Shown here in pieces: positions 8,419-17,055 of a stretch of 64,000 nt of DNA; the first letter of the stretch is position 1, and every line of letters begins with the position of its first letter. Source of the stretch: HIMB114 sp052048155 (lineage in GTDB: Bacteria > Pseudomonadota > Alphaproteobacteria > Pelagibacterales > Pelagibacteraceae); assembly GCF_052048155.1 (NCBI RefSeq), contig NZ_JBNAIK010000001.1, forward strand, positions 1 through 64,000, given 5' to 3'. The notes beneath the pieces are model-generated. The model did no database searches, was not told where the DNA came from, and saw nothing but the letters and a program-made list of their open reading frames with translations. The translations under genes and the position numbers were made by a program.

Positions 8419-9357
8419 ATGACTAACTGGTTAGATAAAATTTTATCAAAAGCAAAAGCTGCTGGTGCAAAATTATCAGATTCATTTAAGAAAAAAACAA
8501 TCGAAAACGCCGATCTATGGAGTTCTTGTCCTGAATGTAAAAAAATGTTTTTAGGAAAAGAGCTTAAAAAAAATATGCACGTTTGTACTCAATGCGACTA
8601 TCATTTCAGAATAAGTGCAGATGAGAGGTTCAAAATATTTTTTGATAATGCTTCTTACGAAATGATAGATACCAAAAGATTAGCAGAAGACCCTAACAAA
8701 TTTAAAACTGAACTCAAAGCTTATAAAGACCAACTTAAATCTGCAAAAAAGAAAACTAAACAAATTGCATCTCTTGTATCAGCTCACGGAAAAGTAAATG
8801 GATTAGATATGATTTGTTCATCATTTGATTTTAATTTTAATGGTGGAACATTAAGCATGCAGTCTGGTCAAAACTTTTATGAAGCTTGTGAATATGCAGT
8901 GAAGAATAAAGTATCAGCACTCACAGTATTTATTACAACGGGAGGAGCGGCTCTTCAAGAAAACTTATTTGCGCTTTATCAAATGCCAAAAACAATTCTT
9001 GGTGTTCAAATGTTAAAAGAAAATAAAATTCCTTATTTTGTTGTAGCTAACGTGAATATCGGCGGAGTAAGTGCTAGCTTTGGTTCTCTTGGTGATTTTC
9101 ATATTATGGAGCCAGGTAAAAAAACAATCTGGGGATTTGCCGGAAAACGTGTTGTTCAAGGAACAATATCTGAACCGTTACCAGAAGACTTTCAATCTGC
9201 ATCACATGTTATTACCACAGGTGCAATTGATATGATCACACATAGAAAAGATCAAAAAAATGTTATTTCAAATTTAGTTTCTATTCTTCTTAAAAAAGAA
9301 AATGTACAGCAATCTACCCTCTCTAGTTCAGAAGAAGCACAAGCTGTAAATCAGTAG
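8419..9357 (+). CDS. accD: Acetyl-CoA carboxylase carboxyltransferase subunit beta
   Basis: Transfers the carboxyl group from carboxybiotin to acetyl-CoA together with AccA, which is not in the window. The 312-residue protein begins with the AccD zinc ribbon SCPECKKMF...CTQCDYHF (two CxxC pairs). The crotonase-fold core follows, with GGTLSMQSGQ, GGVSASFGSLGD and EPGKK...GFAGKRVV. The usually near-invariant SGGARMQEG block reads TTGGAALQEN (Gly175 to Asn182), so Arg is Ala and the last Gly is Asn. Position before folC is typical for Alphaproteobacteria. The C-terminal 20 residues are a Ser/Glu-rich tail. Confidence 0.9.
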   Translation: MTNWLDKILSKAKAAGAKLSDSFKKKTIENADLWSSCPECKKMFLGKELKKNMHVCTQCDYHFRISADERFKIFFDNASYEMIDTKRLAEDPNKFKTELKAYKDQLKSAKKKTKQIASLVSAHGKVNGLDMICSSFDFNFNGGTLSMQSGQNFYEACEYAVKNKVSALTVFITTGGAALQENLFALYQMPKTILGVQMLKENKIPYFVVANVNIGGVSASFGSLGDFHIMEPGKKTIWGFAGKRVVQGTISEPLPEDFQSASHVITTGAIDMITHRKDQKNVISNLVSILLKKENVQQSTLSSSEEAQAVNQ

Positions 9358-9361
9358 TGCA

Positions 9362-10651
9362 GTGTCTCACTCCAAAAAATTACAATTTATTTTAAACAAA
9401 CTTTATGAGCTTAATCCTGATAAGATTGAACTTAAACTTGATCGTGTTTTAAGACTTGCAAATGATCTTGGTAACCCTCACAAAAAACTAAAAAATGTAA
9501 TCACAGTAACTGGAACCAATGGCAAAGGTGGAACGGCTTTTTATTTAAAAGAAATTTTACAAGCTCATAGTTATAGTGTTGCTTTATTCCAATCTCCTTT
9601 TCTTTATAATTTTTTGACAAGATTTTTAATTAATGGTGAACCTTTGGATGAAGAAAAATTTATTAACTACGTCATAGAAGTTGATAAGGCAAATAACAAT
9701 CAAGATATTACTTTTTTTGAATATATAACTTGTATTGCCTTTAAAGCATTTTCTGAATCAAACTGTGATTTTAATATTATGGAAACCGGGCTTGGTGGAA
9801 AATATGATAGTACCAATGTTGATTACCAAGATCTAAAAGCACAAGTACTAACCCCTATTAGTATGGATCATAAAGATTTTTTAGGAGATTCTCTTAAAGA
9901 AATAACGCATAATAAATGCGGAATTATTAAAGACAATTCCAATGTTATTATCGCAAAACAAAGTAGTGAAGTTCTAGGTTACATTGATGAAGAATTAAAA
10001 AGAAAAAAAATAAAAAAACATATTTTTTCAGAAGATTTTAATGTCAGCCTAGAAAATAATAGAATGATCTATCAAGATGACGATGGTTTAATTGATCTTG
10101 ATATGCCAACTATGAAAGGTTTTTTTCAAATTCAAAATGCAGCTGTTGCGCTAAAAGCTTTAAAATCTATTGGTTTAAAACTTGATAATAAGAAGATTTC
10201 AGAAGGTATAAAAAACACTAAAGTTGAAGGAAGAATTCAGCATATCACAAAAGGCAAATTACTTTCATATGTTCATGAAGAAACTAATACTTTAATTGTT
10301 GATGGTGGTCATAATGAACAAGCTGGAAAATCATTAGCAGAATACTTAGAAAAAATTAAAGGCAAACGCTCAATCTACCTTGTCTTTTCAATGCTCACTT
10401 CCAAAGATTTAAAAGCTTATCTCTCAAACTTTAGTTCACTAGTGACAGAGATTAAATGTTTTAAGCTACGAGAAAATTTTTATGAAACCAAAGATATTAT
10501 CACTCAAGCAAAAGAGCTAGGTATTCATGCAAATCCAAATAGTTCAGCCACTGAAGCTATTGCTCAACTTGCTATACAAGATCCAAATGCCATTATTGTT
10601 GTTTGTGGTTCACTTTATTCTGCAGGTAAGGTATTAGAGCAAAATATATGA
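9362..10651 (+). CDS. folC: Folylpolyglutamate / dihydrofolate synthase
   Basis: Adds glutamate to dihydropteroate or folates using ATP. The 429-residue Mur-ligase-like protein has the P-loop TVTGTNGKGG, the QSPFLYNFLTRFLINGE segment, the EYITCIAF helix, the METGLGGKYDSTNV motif and the C-terminal IVDGGHNEQAG motif of the family. The start is GTG at 9362, four bases after the accD stop. It ends with an ATGA overlap into the phosphatase gene. The order accD-folC is conserved in Alphaproteobacteria. Confidence 0.92.
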   Translation: MSHSKKLQFILNKLYELNPDKIELKLDRVLRLANDLGNPHKKLKNVITVTGTNGKGGTAFYLKEILQAHSYSVALFQSPFLYNFLTRFLINGEPLDEEKFINYVIEVDKANNNQDITFFEYITCIAFKAFSESNCDFNIMETGLGGKYDSTNVDYQDLKAQVLTPISMDHKDFLGDSLKEITHNKCGIIKDNSNVIIAKQSSEVLGYIDEELKRKKIKKHIFSEDFNVSLENNRMIYQDDDGLIDLDMPTMKGFFQIQNAAVALKALKSIGLKLDNKKISEGIKNTKVEGRIQHITKGKLLSYVHEETNTLIVDGGHNEQAGKSLAEYLEKIKGKRSIYLVFSMLTSKDLKAYLSNFSSLVTEIKCFKLRENFYETKDIITQAKELGIHANPNSSATEAIAQLAIQDPNAIIVVCGSLYSAGKVLEQNI

Positions 10652-11199
10652 AAAAGTTTTTAGTTTTATTTTTAATACTTTGTACAAGTTCAAACGCTAA
10701 TGAAGAGCAAAAGTTTTTTGATTTATTAAAAGGAAATGACAAAATCCTATGGTTAAGACATTTTTCAGCTCCAGGTGGAGGAGATCCTGATAACTTTGAT
10801 GTTAGAGTTCGTAGTACTCAAAGAAATTTGGGAAAATTTGGAATTAAACAAGGAAAAGCATACTCAAAAATTTTTAAAAAAAATAAAGTTAAAATTAAAC
10901 ACGCATTAAGTTCACAGTGGTTTAGAGCAATGGAAACTTGCCAATTCTTCGGAGAGTTTAAAACTTTCTCTGCATTAAACTCTACATTTAGCTCACAATT
11001 TTCTCATAACACAGCAAAGCAAAGAAGGCAGTTAAGAGAATATATTAAAAATTGGAATGGTGATGGAAATTTATTACTTTGCGCTCATTATGTAATCGTT
11101 GGAGAGCATTTAGATTATGGAGCTGGTGAAGGTGAAATGGTTTTGACCGATAAGAATTTAAAAATTTTAGCGAAATACAGACTGAAAATTAAAAACTAG
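10648..11199 (+). CDS. Secreted histidine-phosphatase-superfamily protein
   Basis: A 183-residue protein with a short signal peptide (about residues 1-17, ending SSNA). It has the phosphoglycerate-mutase/histidine-phosphatase core. The phospho-accepting Arg37-His38 is in WLRHFSAPGGGDP, the second Arg in SSQWFRAMETC, and the second catalytic His in LLCAHYVIVGEH. The substrate is unknown; periplasmic phosphate-ester hydrolysis is the likely role. It is coupled to folC by a four-base overlap, and its stop codon lies inside the following hairpin. Confidence 0.8.
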   Translation: MKKFLVLFLILCTSSNANEEQKFFDLLKGNDKILWLRHFSAPGGGDPDNFDVRVRSTQRNLGKFGIKQGKAYSKIFKKNKVKIKHALSSQWFRAMETCQFFGEFKTFSALNSTFSSQFSHNTAKQRRQLREYIKNWNGDGNLLLCAHYVIVGEHLDYGAGEGEMVLTDKNLKILAKYRLKIKN

Positions 11200-11224
11200 G
11201 AACTTTAAAAAAAATTCCTAGTTT
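11193..11224. terminator. Bidirectional intrinsic terminator between the phosphatase gene and trxA
   Basis: The ten-base arms AAACTAGGAA (11193-11202) and TTCCTAGTTT (11215-11224) form a perfect inverted repeat with a 12-base A-rich loop. A/T runs on both sides fit termination in either direction. It sits between two convergent genes and includes the stop codon of the plus-strand one. Confidence 0.75.
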
Positions 11225-11229
11225 AAAAA

Positions 11230-11553
11230 TTATCCAACTTTAGAATTAATCCAAGTTTTAATATCTTCTTTTGAAGCGGCTCCAACTTTAGAGTCTACAA
11301 CTTCTCCACCTTTAAAAAGTAGCATTGTAGGAACTCCTCTTACACCAAATTTGGTTGGTGCATTTGGAGAGTTATCAATATCATGATCACCGATTACAAT
11401 TTGATCAGACATTTCATCTGCTAATTCATTTAATACTGGTGTTACCATCTTACATGGTCCGCACCATTCTGCTCCGAATTTCACAAGAACTGGCTTATCT
11501 TTATTGCCAATCGTTTCTTCAAAATTTTCATCTGTTACTTTTAATGTAGGCAT
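11230..11553 (-). CDS. trxA: Thioredoxin
   Basis: A 107-residue cytoplasmic disulfide reductase with the active site WCGPC, preceded by VKFGAEW. It also has the cis-Pro motif VRGVPTMLLFKGGE and the DIDNSPNAPTKFG segment. No signal peptide is present, which separates it from the periplasmic TlpA/DsbE types. A strong ribosome site (AAGGAG) precedes the ATG on the minus strand. trxA following folC is a usual alphaproteobacterial arrangement, but here it is convergent rather than co-directional. Confidence 0.95.
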   Translation of the reverse strand: MPTLKVTDENFEETIGNKDKPVLVKFGAEWCGPCKMVTPVLNELADEMSDQIVIGDHDIDNSPNAPTKFGVRGVPTMLLFKGGEVVDSKVGAASKEDIKTWINSKVG

Positions 11554-11608
11554 TAAGAATCTCCTTTATGTTATAATTAAAATGTAAGCATTAACCCTAA
11601 AGTGTCAA

Positions 11609-13030
11609 CTAAGCTTCCTGATATTTTTTCTCTATTTCTTCAAGGAAGTTGTTGATATCATTTGTAATCGAAAGTCTCTCTTCATCCCCGTCTTCTTCAT
11701 ATTTAGCTCGAAGAGAATCAAGTTCGTTATAAGCTTTTGGAATGGTGTTCCATTTTTCATCGTTAGTACTTAAAATCCTTTTTGCAATCCCACGATGAAT
11801 TTCATTATATAAATCTTTTGGCATGATATCTGGGGCTTCTTCATACATTAGTCGTTTTGCAAAATAATTATACCTTTCATCCTTCATCTTATCTGCAATC
11901 ACTAACCTATCTTTCCATTCTGCCTTTTGAAACTCTTTCAAAGCCATCTTCGTTTTATCATCAGGAAAACCACCAGAATAAATCGACTCTTCAGCTTGAA
12001 CATCAAGTTGGCTATCTAAATCTTGTTTTTCTTGAGCTTCTTCTTGAAGAATAGCTGAAACTTTTTTACCAAATTCTTCATTTTGTTTAATCTTCTCAGC
12101 TCTTTCGTTTAACTTCTTCATTCCAAGTTGCTTATAAGTATCAAAGTTATTAGCATAAGTTGGGTTCATAATAATCGGATGTTTGTTATCTTTTACACTT
12201 CTTAAAATCTTAGGACTTTTTTTCATCGCTTCTTTAAGTGTAGACATATCCATATTAAAATAATCTTCAGGATCATTCTTTAAATCAAAGCACTGCGGCC
12301 AATTATAAACCGGATGATTACAAACAAATGAAACAACAAAGGGTCTAGCTTTACCGTAGAAATATTCATTTACACAAAACAATTTTTCTTTTTGAACAAT
12401 GTTTCCAACATCTTGTTTGCTCATCGTCATTAAACTTGCCTTCCAAACACTAGGAGCTTTATCTGCAATAATTTTTGCCATACCCATTGTTGCTAAAACA
12501 TCCCCCATGGCATCGTGTGCATTATCATGTGAAATTCCATTCATCGATGCAATTTGATCAAGTTTAAATACGGCATTTCCCTTTTCTGAAATTGGTGTCT
12601 TTAAACATTCTGGGTAATAAAGGTGAGCTGATCTGACTAAACCTAAAATATCTCCTCTCTTATTTCCATTCGTATTAGTTAAGTACACATCGGTTAATGA
12701 TTTAAAAAAAGTTTTTCTTAAAAACTCTTCGTCAAAACTTAGACTGTTATAACCAATAAACATTGCAGGAGACCATTTTTCAAAAGTCTCTTTCATCATT
12801 TGCACCATTCCAAAATGAGATAAGTTTGTTTTCTTAAGCATTTCAGGTGTTGTTTTATTCACTAGCAGCGCACCAGGTTCAGGAACCGTTCCAGGCTTTA
12901 ATGAACACCTTGATTCAAAACGATCTAAGATATCAAAAGTATCATTAACAAGAATAGCTCCAACTTGAATTATTTGATCCCAGTTTGAAGATCTCCCCGT
13001 AGTTTCAAAATCATAAAATACGTAATTCAT
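11609..13030 (-). CDS. sbcB: Exonuclease I (3'-5' ssDNA exonuclease)
   Basis: The 473-residue protein equals E. coli ExoI (475) in length. The DEDDh nuclease core shows YDFETTG (Asp7, Glu9), YNSLSFDEEF with the third acidic residue, and HDAMGDVLAT with the fourth Asp after the His. The SH3-like and C-terminal helical regions of ExoI follow (PVYNWPQCFDL, KRLMYEEAPDIMP). It digests single-stranded DNA in recombination and mismatch repair. The start codon overlaps the rmuC stop by one base (TAATG), so the two DNA-metabolism genes are coupled. Confidence 0.92.
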   Translation of the reverse strand: MNYVFYDFETTGRSSNWDQIIQVGAILVNDTFDILDRFESRCSLKPGTVPEPGALLVNKTTPEMLKKTNLSHFGMVQMMKETFEKWSPAMFIGYNSLSFDEEFLRKTFFKSLTDVYLTNTNGNKRGDILGLVRSAHLYYPECLKTPISEKGNAVFKLDQIASMNGISHDNAHDAMGDVLATMGMAKIIADKAPSVWKASLMTMSKQDVGNIVQKEKLFCVNEYFYGKARPFVVSFVCNHPVYNWPQCFDLKNDPEDYFNMDMSTLKEAMKKSPKILRSVKDNKHPIIMNPTYANNFDTYKQLGMKKLNERAEKIKQNEEFGKKVSAILQEEAQEKQDLDSQLDVQAEESIYSGGFPDDKTKMALKEFQKAEWKDRLVIADKMKDERYNYFAKRLMYEEAPDIMPKDLYNEIHRGIAKRILSTNDEKWNTIPKAYNELDSLRAKYEEDGDEERLSITNDINNFLEEIEKKYQEA

Positions 13031-13935
13031 TATTTTTCTATCTCCTCAACTTTAATGCCTTCTAAATCCTGAATCTTTTCAGCTCTGCTTTGAATTTTAT
13101 CCGCAGAAACTTTTACGTTTCTAAATTGCTCAGCAACCAAATTAAAACGCTTTTCAATATCAGCAGTTCTTTCAGACAATCTTCCAATATCTTTTCCAAT
13201 TAACCCTATTTCTTTAATAATCATTTGAGCTTTTTTATTCATTTCACTATCTTTTAAAAAAACACGAAGGGTATTGAGTAATCCCCACAAATAAGACGGG
13301 GATACAATTAATACATTTTTCTCACGAGCTTTACCCATCAAATCATTTTCACTATCTTGAATTGAACGGTACACACTTTCAGATCTTACAAACATAATGG
13401 CATGTGGTGCTGTTTCTCCTGGAATAATATAATCACTAGATATTTTTTTAACATTTTTCATCACATCTTCTTCAAAGAGTTTTTTATATTTTCTAATTTC
13501 CTCTTCAGACTCTGATGATTTAAAAACTTTAAAATTATCTAGTACAAATTTACTATCAATTCCAATTCTAGAATTCGCATCACCAAAATCAATTAAGCAA
13601 TCCACCCGTTTTCCATTGCTCAAAGTTTCTTGAAACTTTAAGTAATTTGCAGGCAAACGATCACGTAACAATTTCTCAAGCTCTACTTCAGAAAATGCAC
13701 CTCGTTCTTGTTTATCATCAAGCATATTCTGAAAGTTTTTAAATGTCGTATCAATGGAAGATTGCATGGAACCCATTTGCTTTGCTGCTTCTTCAAGGAC
13801 TGTAAAACGACGAGACAATTCACTAAGCTGGGTACTTAAAACAGAACTATCTCCCCCATCCTTTTTCTTTAAAAAAGAAAACAGAATAAATCCAACAACC
13901 AAACCACAGGTAATATAAACAATTATTTCCATCAT
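13030..13935 (-). CDS. rmuC: RmuC-family DNA recombination protein
   Basis: The 301-residue protein starts with an N-terminal membrane anchor (about residues 4-20), followed by a short coiled-coil stretch. The RmuC nuclease-like domain then shows GAFSEVELEKLLRD, the VDCLIDFGD and GIDSKFVLDNF strands, and PSYLWGLLNTLRV. The family limits inversions and recombination between repeats, but its biochemistry is poorly defined. It is shorter than E. coli RmuC (475) because the coiled-coil part is reduced. It is coupled to sbcB downstream and lies directly after the R-M island upstream. Confidence 0.88.
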   Translation of the reverse strand: MMEIIVYITCGLVVGFILFSFLKKKDGGDSSVLSTQLSELSRRFTVLEEAAKQMGSMQSSIDTTFKNFQNMLDDKQERGAFSEVELEKLLRDRLPANYLKFQETLSNGKRVDCLIDFGDANSRIGIDSKFVLDNFKVFKSSESEEEIRKYKKLFEEDVMKNVKKISSDYIIPGETAPHAIMFVRSESVYRSIQDSENDLMGKAREKNVLIVSPSYLWGLLNTLRVFLKDSEMNKKAQMIIKEIGLIGKDIGRLSERTADIEKRFNLVAEQFRNVKVSADKIQSRAEKIQDLEGIKVEEIEK

Positions 13936-13981
13936 AATTTAATCAGCACATGTAAGGAAATATAATAAAGAACTCTAACCA

Positions 13982-14134
13982 TTAGCTTCCCAATACAATG
14001 TTAACTAATAAACAAAACATAGCATGATTCTTACCAGTAGTAAGATCTTTTTTTCTCCTTCTTATATTTCCAAGATTGTGAGTGACCAAACCACGGTCTT
14101 TAGACCCACACTCTGGACAGATAAAATCATTCAT
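13982..14134 (-). CDS. Small zinc-ribbon-like ORF, possibly a remnant
   Basis: A 50-codon frame starts MNDFICPECGSKD and has one CxxC pair, then a basic stretch (RRRKK) and a hydrophobic end with one more Cys. It follows the preceding minus-strand gene by only three bases, as expected in an operon. Only half of a four-Cys ribbon is seen, so it could be a truncated gene or could bind metal as a dimer. No function can be assigned. Confidence 0.4.
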   Translation of the reverse strand: MNDFICPECGSKDRGLVTHNLGNIRRRKKDLTTGKNHAMFCLLVNIVLGS

Positions 14135-14137
14135 GAA

Positions 14138-14704
14138 TTATATTTTTTTTAACTTAAATAAATTTAAAGTTAAAAGTTCTCTTCTTGAAAGAGCTTTTTT
14201 GATGACTGGCTTGAACTGTTTCATGAGTTTGACGTACTCTAATACTCTTAAATAGCCAATAACTTTTCTAACTGTAGCAGCAGCACAAATAGCTACCAAA
14301 AAGTTAAAAACTGGAATGCTAATAACCTTAGTAGTAATCGCAAAGGCACCTACCCCTGCTAAACCTTTAGCAGCAGCCCATTTAAATTCTCTTAAATTAA
14401 CTGATTTATCAAAACCATGCGCAAGAGAGACAATAGCTCCTAATGCTGTAATTGGATCGCCATGTACAAAAGAACTAGCAAGTGTACCTGTCGCAAGTTC
14501 AGTAAATTCCTTTTTCTTAGCACTCGACCAATTATAAAATAATGCTAAAGGACCAATTGCAGAAGCTAACAACTCTCCAAAATTAACATGGCGAATATCT
14601 TCTACCCAAGTTTTAGGTACATCAACTAAGTATTTCTGCGAATAATCTAAAGCACTATGTGATATAGAGGTGATGTAAGGTGTTATGGTATTAATAAATT
14701 TCAT
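14138..14704 (-). CDS. Unknown protein with hydrophobic segments
   Basis: A 188-residue protein not recognised. It has Gly/Ala-rich hydrophobic stretches at roughly residues 48-60, 80-97 and 112-145, separated by charged segments, and a basic C-terminus (KKALSRRELL...KLKKI). It could be membrane-associated. Its start overlaps the upstream gene by four bases (ATGA), so it belongs to the same transcription unit as the R-M island genes. No catalytic motif is visible. Confidence 0.65.
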   Translation of the reverse strand: MKFINTITPYITSISHSALDYSQKYLVDVPKTWVEDIRHVNFGELLASAIGPLALFYNWSSAKKKEFTELATGTLASSFVHGDPITALGAIVSLAHGFDKSVNLREFKWAAAKGLAGVGAFAITTKVISIPVFNFLVAICAAATVRKVIGYLRVLEYVKLMKQFKPVIKKALSRRELLTLNLFKLKKI

Positions 14705-15129
14705 CTATACTTCCAATCATCAAACCAATCTTCAAACTCAAAAGCTTTATTTCTAAAATCATACTTATCATCTTTGTGCATCGGCCAAGATCTACAACCC
14801 GGAGGTGGTAACATTGCATCATTTACTTTTTCTTTTCTTTTTATTGCTTCATTAATATTCAGGTTAGTCTGAAACTTAATATAATTTGTATAAATTAATT
14901 CATGAATATTTTTTGGTGTTTCCTTTTGCCAATTTTTGGCAATTTTAATAAAGTCGATATGCTCTGGTTTTGAAGGTTCTCTATTACCATTAACTAAAGC
15001 TACATAAAAACTAAAATGTTTTTTCAGAATATCTAAATGCTGTTCAGACCAACCACTTTTTTCAAGTTTAGGAATATTAAAATTTAATTCTTCTCTAAGT
15101 TTCTGTTTTTCTAAATCATCAAGACTCAT
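14701..15129 (-). CDS. Unknown protein with DUF413/MaoP-like motif
   Basis: A 142-residue soluble protein. Residues about 28-70 (ILKKHFSFYVALVNGNREP, then a Phe-Ile-Lys-Ile-Ala block) resemble the L..G.w..AL..G.r.P.t..e..Fv pattern of the DUF413 family, to which the E. coli macrodomain protein MaoP belongs. The similarity is by eye and modest. The remainder includes PPPGCRSWP and an acidic, aromatic tail. It overlaps the next gene by four bases and lies 12 bases after the HTH-like gene. Confidence 0.6.
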   Translation of the reverse strand: MSLDDLEKQKLREELNFNIPKLEKSGWSEQHLDILKKHFSFYVALVNGNREPSKPEHIDFIKIAKNWQKETPKNIHELIYTNYIKFQTNLNINEAIKRKEKVNDAMLPPPGCRSWPMHKDDKYDFRNKAFEFEDWFDDWKYR

Positions 15130-15141
15130 TATATTTAATAT

Positions 15142-15420
15142 TTATTTTTTATTTACAAAAGAAACTGAATTTATTTCTTCAGGCAGGCCAAGGGCTTTCC
15201 ATTGATCGAGTGTTACTTTTTTAAAGCCAGTAACGGAAATATAATACCTTGCATTAACTCTTTTTAACCTACCTTGTTTAACCATAGGATAAACATAAAC
15301 TGTTCTTAGAGTATTAATATTCATATCATTTAACATTCTTGCAATTTCCTTTGTGTGTTTCTTTTCGGATTTACAGAAATCAAATATTTTATCCTGAACA
15401 CCTCGTGTTTTTTCTCTCAT
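15142..15420 (-). CDS. Small winged-helix-like protein beside the restriction gene
   Basis: A 92-residue basic protein. The N-terminal 60 residues read as a helix-turn-helix with a wing: DKIFDFCKSE, then HTKEIARMLND, NINTLRTVYVYPMVKQGRL, and KRVNARYYIS as the probable wing. It starts six bases after the stop of the AlwI-type nuclease gene. A control-protein or sequence-recognition role is an inference from position and fold pattern only; the family is not recognised. Confidence 0.6.
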   Translation of the reverse strand: MREKTRGVQDKIFDFCKSEKKHTKEIARMLNDMNINTLRTVYVYPMVKQGRLKRVNARYYISVTGFKKVTLDQWKALGLPEEINSVSFVNKK

Positions 15421-15426
15421 ATAAAA

Positions 15427-17055
15427 TTAATTCGCTATTAAACTTTTTAAATCTCCGGTTTTATTTATTTTATCAATAAAATTTTGTATTGAAACAGGTA
15501 TTAAATTTACATCTGTTTCTTTCTTTTCATTTTTTGCATACTGCAATGTTTCAAAAGAGGGTTCTGGACTTATTTGTAAACAATAACCTTTTTTTTCTGG
15601 AAAGTTTTCCATTTCTTTTAATAGATGTTTATGATTACTAAAACTTTCTTTATAATATTGCTTTGTTTTGGTTAATAGTGTTGGTTCAATTGTAAAAAAT
15701 GAATTATTTATAAACGCTATACCATCTACTCCTGAGTGATTATTACTTTCGCCATTTGCATGTCTAATAGCCTGTCCATCATCATTTATATGATAGTAAG
15801 GTTTGAAGTCCCTTAAGTTTTTAACTTTATTAAAAATAAATAAAGCTAAAAGCCACTCTAATCTTAAAGAAGGGGCTATATCTTTTAAAAACTCATTATC
15901 GCTTTTAGACCCGGTGGGATTTTTAGCTAATTTTAAAAGTTCCTTTTCTATTGTTTTCTCGCCAAATTCCTCAATCCACTTAGTTAAAAATTCTTTTTCA
16001 GGTAGTGTTTCTACAAGATTTTCTGAAAAAATTTTATTATCAACACTTGAAATAAAATCAAAATAATCTTTTTTATTATTAAATTCTTTTAAATCTCCAT
16101 AATTTTCTAAAATATAATCTATTAATTCCATTTGTTTATCATCAAGTACTAAATATGTTTTTCCACTAACTTTTTTTTTATAAATTAAAGTACTCTCTTT
16201 AATATATCTAAAATATGTATCAGGATAATCTTTTAGAATTGTAGTATCTTTAGTAAAAGTTCCTGAGAGTTTTACTTTAATTCCCTTATCATATTCCTTA
16301 ACCTTCCATTCATCACCAAAAATTTTAGTACAATATTTTAAAGTTAAAATATTTTTCTTTTCGTTTTTTTTGGTCAGATTTATATTTTCATTATCAATTT
16401 TCTTTGATTCTTCTCTAAATTTTTCTATATATCCATAAAGTTCATTTGCATTGTTATTCTTCCAACAAATAATGATAGGAATTTCATTGGGCCTCAAACC
16501 TTTGCCAGTTTTTAATATAAATAATTTTATTAATTTTATAATTAAAATTAACGGAATATTTTCATTTGCATTGTTTATAAAAGGATTATTTGCATGAAAC
16601 TTGCACATGGCATTACAATGCAATTGTGAAATTTTTCCATTCTCTTCATTATTTAAACTAACTAATTTAATACCTGACTCACCAAAAAGAATTTTTTCTC
16701 CAAACTCCGGAGCAAATATATATCCTAGCTGGCTCATGTTAAAATAATGAGTTCTAAATCTTGCGCTCCATCCTGAAACACCCTCTCCACTGTGGTCTTG
16801 AGGTGCAAGGTTCATAATTTCTTGAGCCTCATTTTCAGTAAATTCAGTTTTGTCTTTTAAAGAACTCGATCTAGATACCACATTTGGTCTAAACAAACCT
16901 TCCATAATCAATTTTTTTTCAACTTCTGTAGCAAGATCCTCTGTTAACACTTGATTATTGAACGGGTACAATACTGTTAAAAAATCTTTAACTCTCTCTG
17001 GGTTTCTAAGAGAAGTATCTAAATAAAGAATTCTATTTTTTTTATCTCGTGGCAT
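15427..17055 (-). CDS. AlwI-type (type IIS) restriction endonuclease
   Basis: A 542-residue protein that resembles the AlwI / PleI / N.BstNBI family. The N-terminal pattern is DTSLRNPERVKDFLTVL. The middle carries TYFRYIKESTLIY, and the nuclease region RHANGESNNHSGVDG leads to TIEPTLLTKTKQYY and YCLQISPEPS. Asp444, Glu457 and Glu470 fall at the same 13-residue spacing as catalytic Asp456, Glu469 and Glu482 of N.BstNBI, so the active site looks intact. Family members cut or nick a few bases outside an asymmetric 5-bp site. The start overlaps the methyltransferase gene by 14 bases. The gene is very A+T-rich. Confidence 0.82.
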   Translation of the reverse strand: MPRDKKNRILYLDTSLRNPERVKDFLTVLYPFNNQVLTEDLATEVEKKLIMEGLFRPNVVSRSSSLKDKTEFTENEAQEIMNLAPQDHSGEGVSGWSARFRTHYFNMSQLGYIFAPEFGEKILFGESGIKLVSLNNEENGKISQLHCNAMCKFHANNPFINNANENIPLILIIKLIKLFILKTGKGLRPNEIPIIICWKNNNANELYGYIEKFREESKKIDNENINLTKKNEKKNILTLKYCTKIFGDEWKVKEYDKGIKVKLSGTFTKDTTILKDYPDTYFRYIKESTLIYKKKVSGKTYLVLDDKQMELIDYILENYGDLKEFNNKKDYFDFISSVDNKIFSENLVETLPEKEFLTKWIEEFGEKTIEKELLKLAKNPTGSKSDNEFLKDIAPSLRLEWLLALFIFNKVKNLRDFKPYYHINDDGQAIRHANGESNNHSGVDGIAFINNSFFTIEPTLLTKTKQYYKESFSNHKHLLKEMENFPEKKGYCLQISPEPSFETLQYAKNEKKETDVNLIPVSIQNFIDKINKTGDLKSLIAN

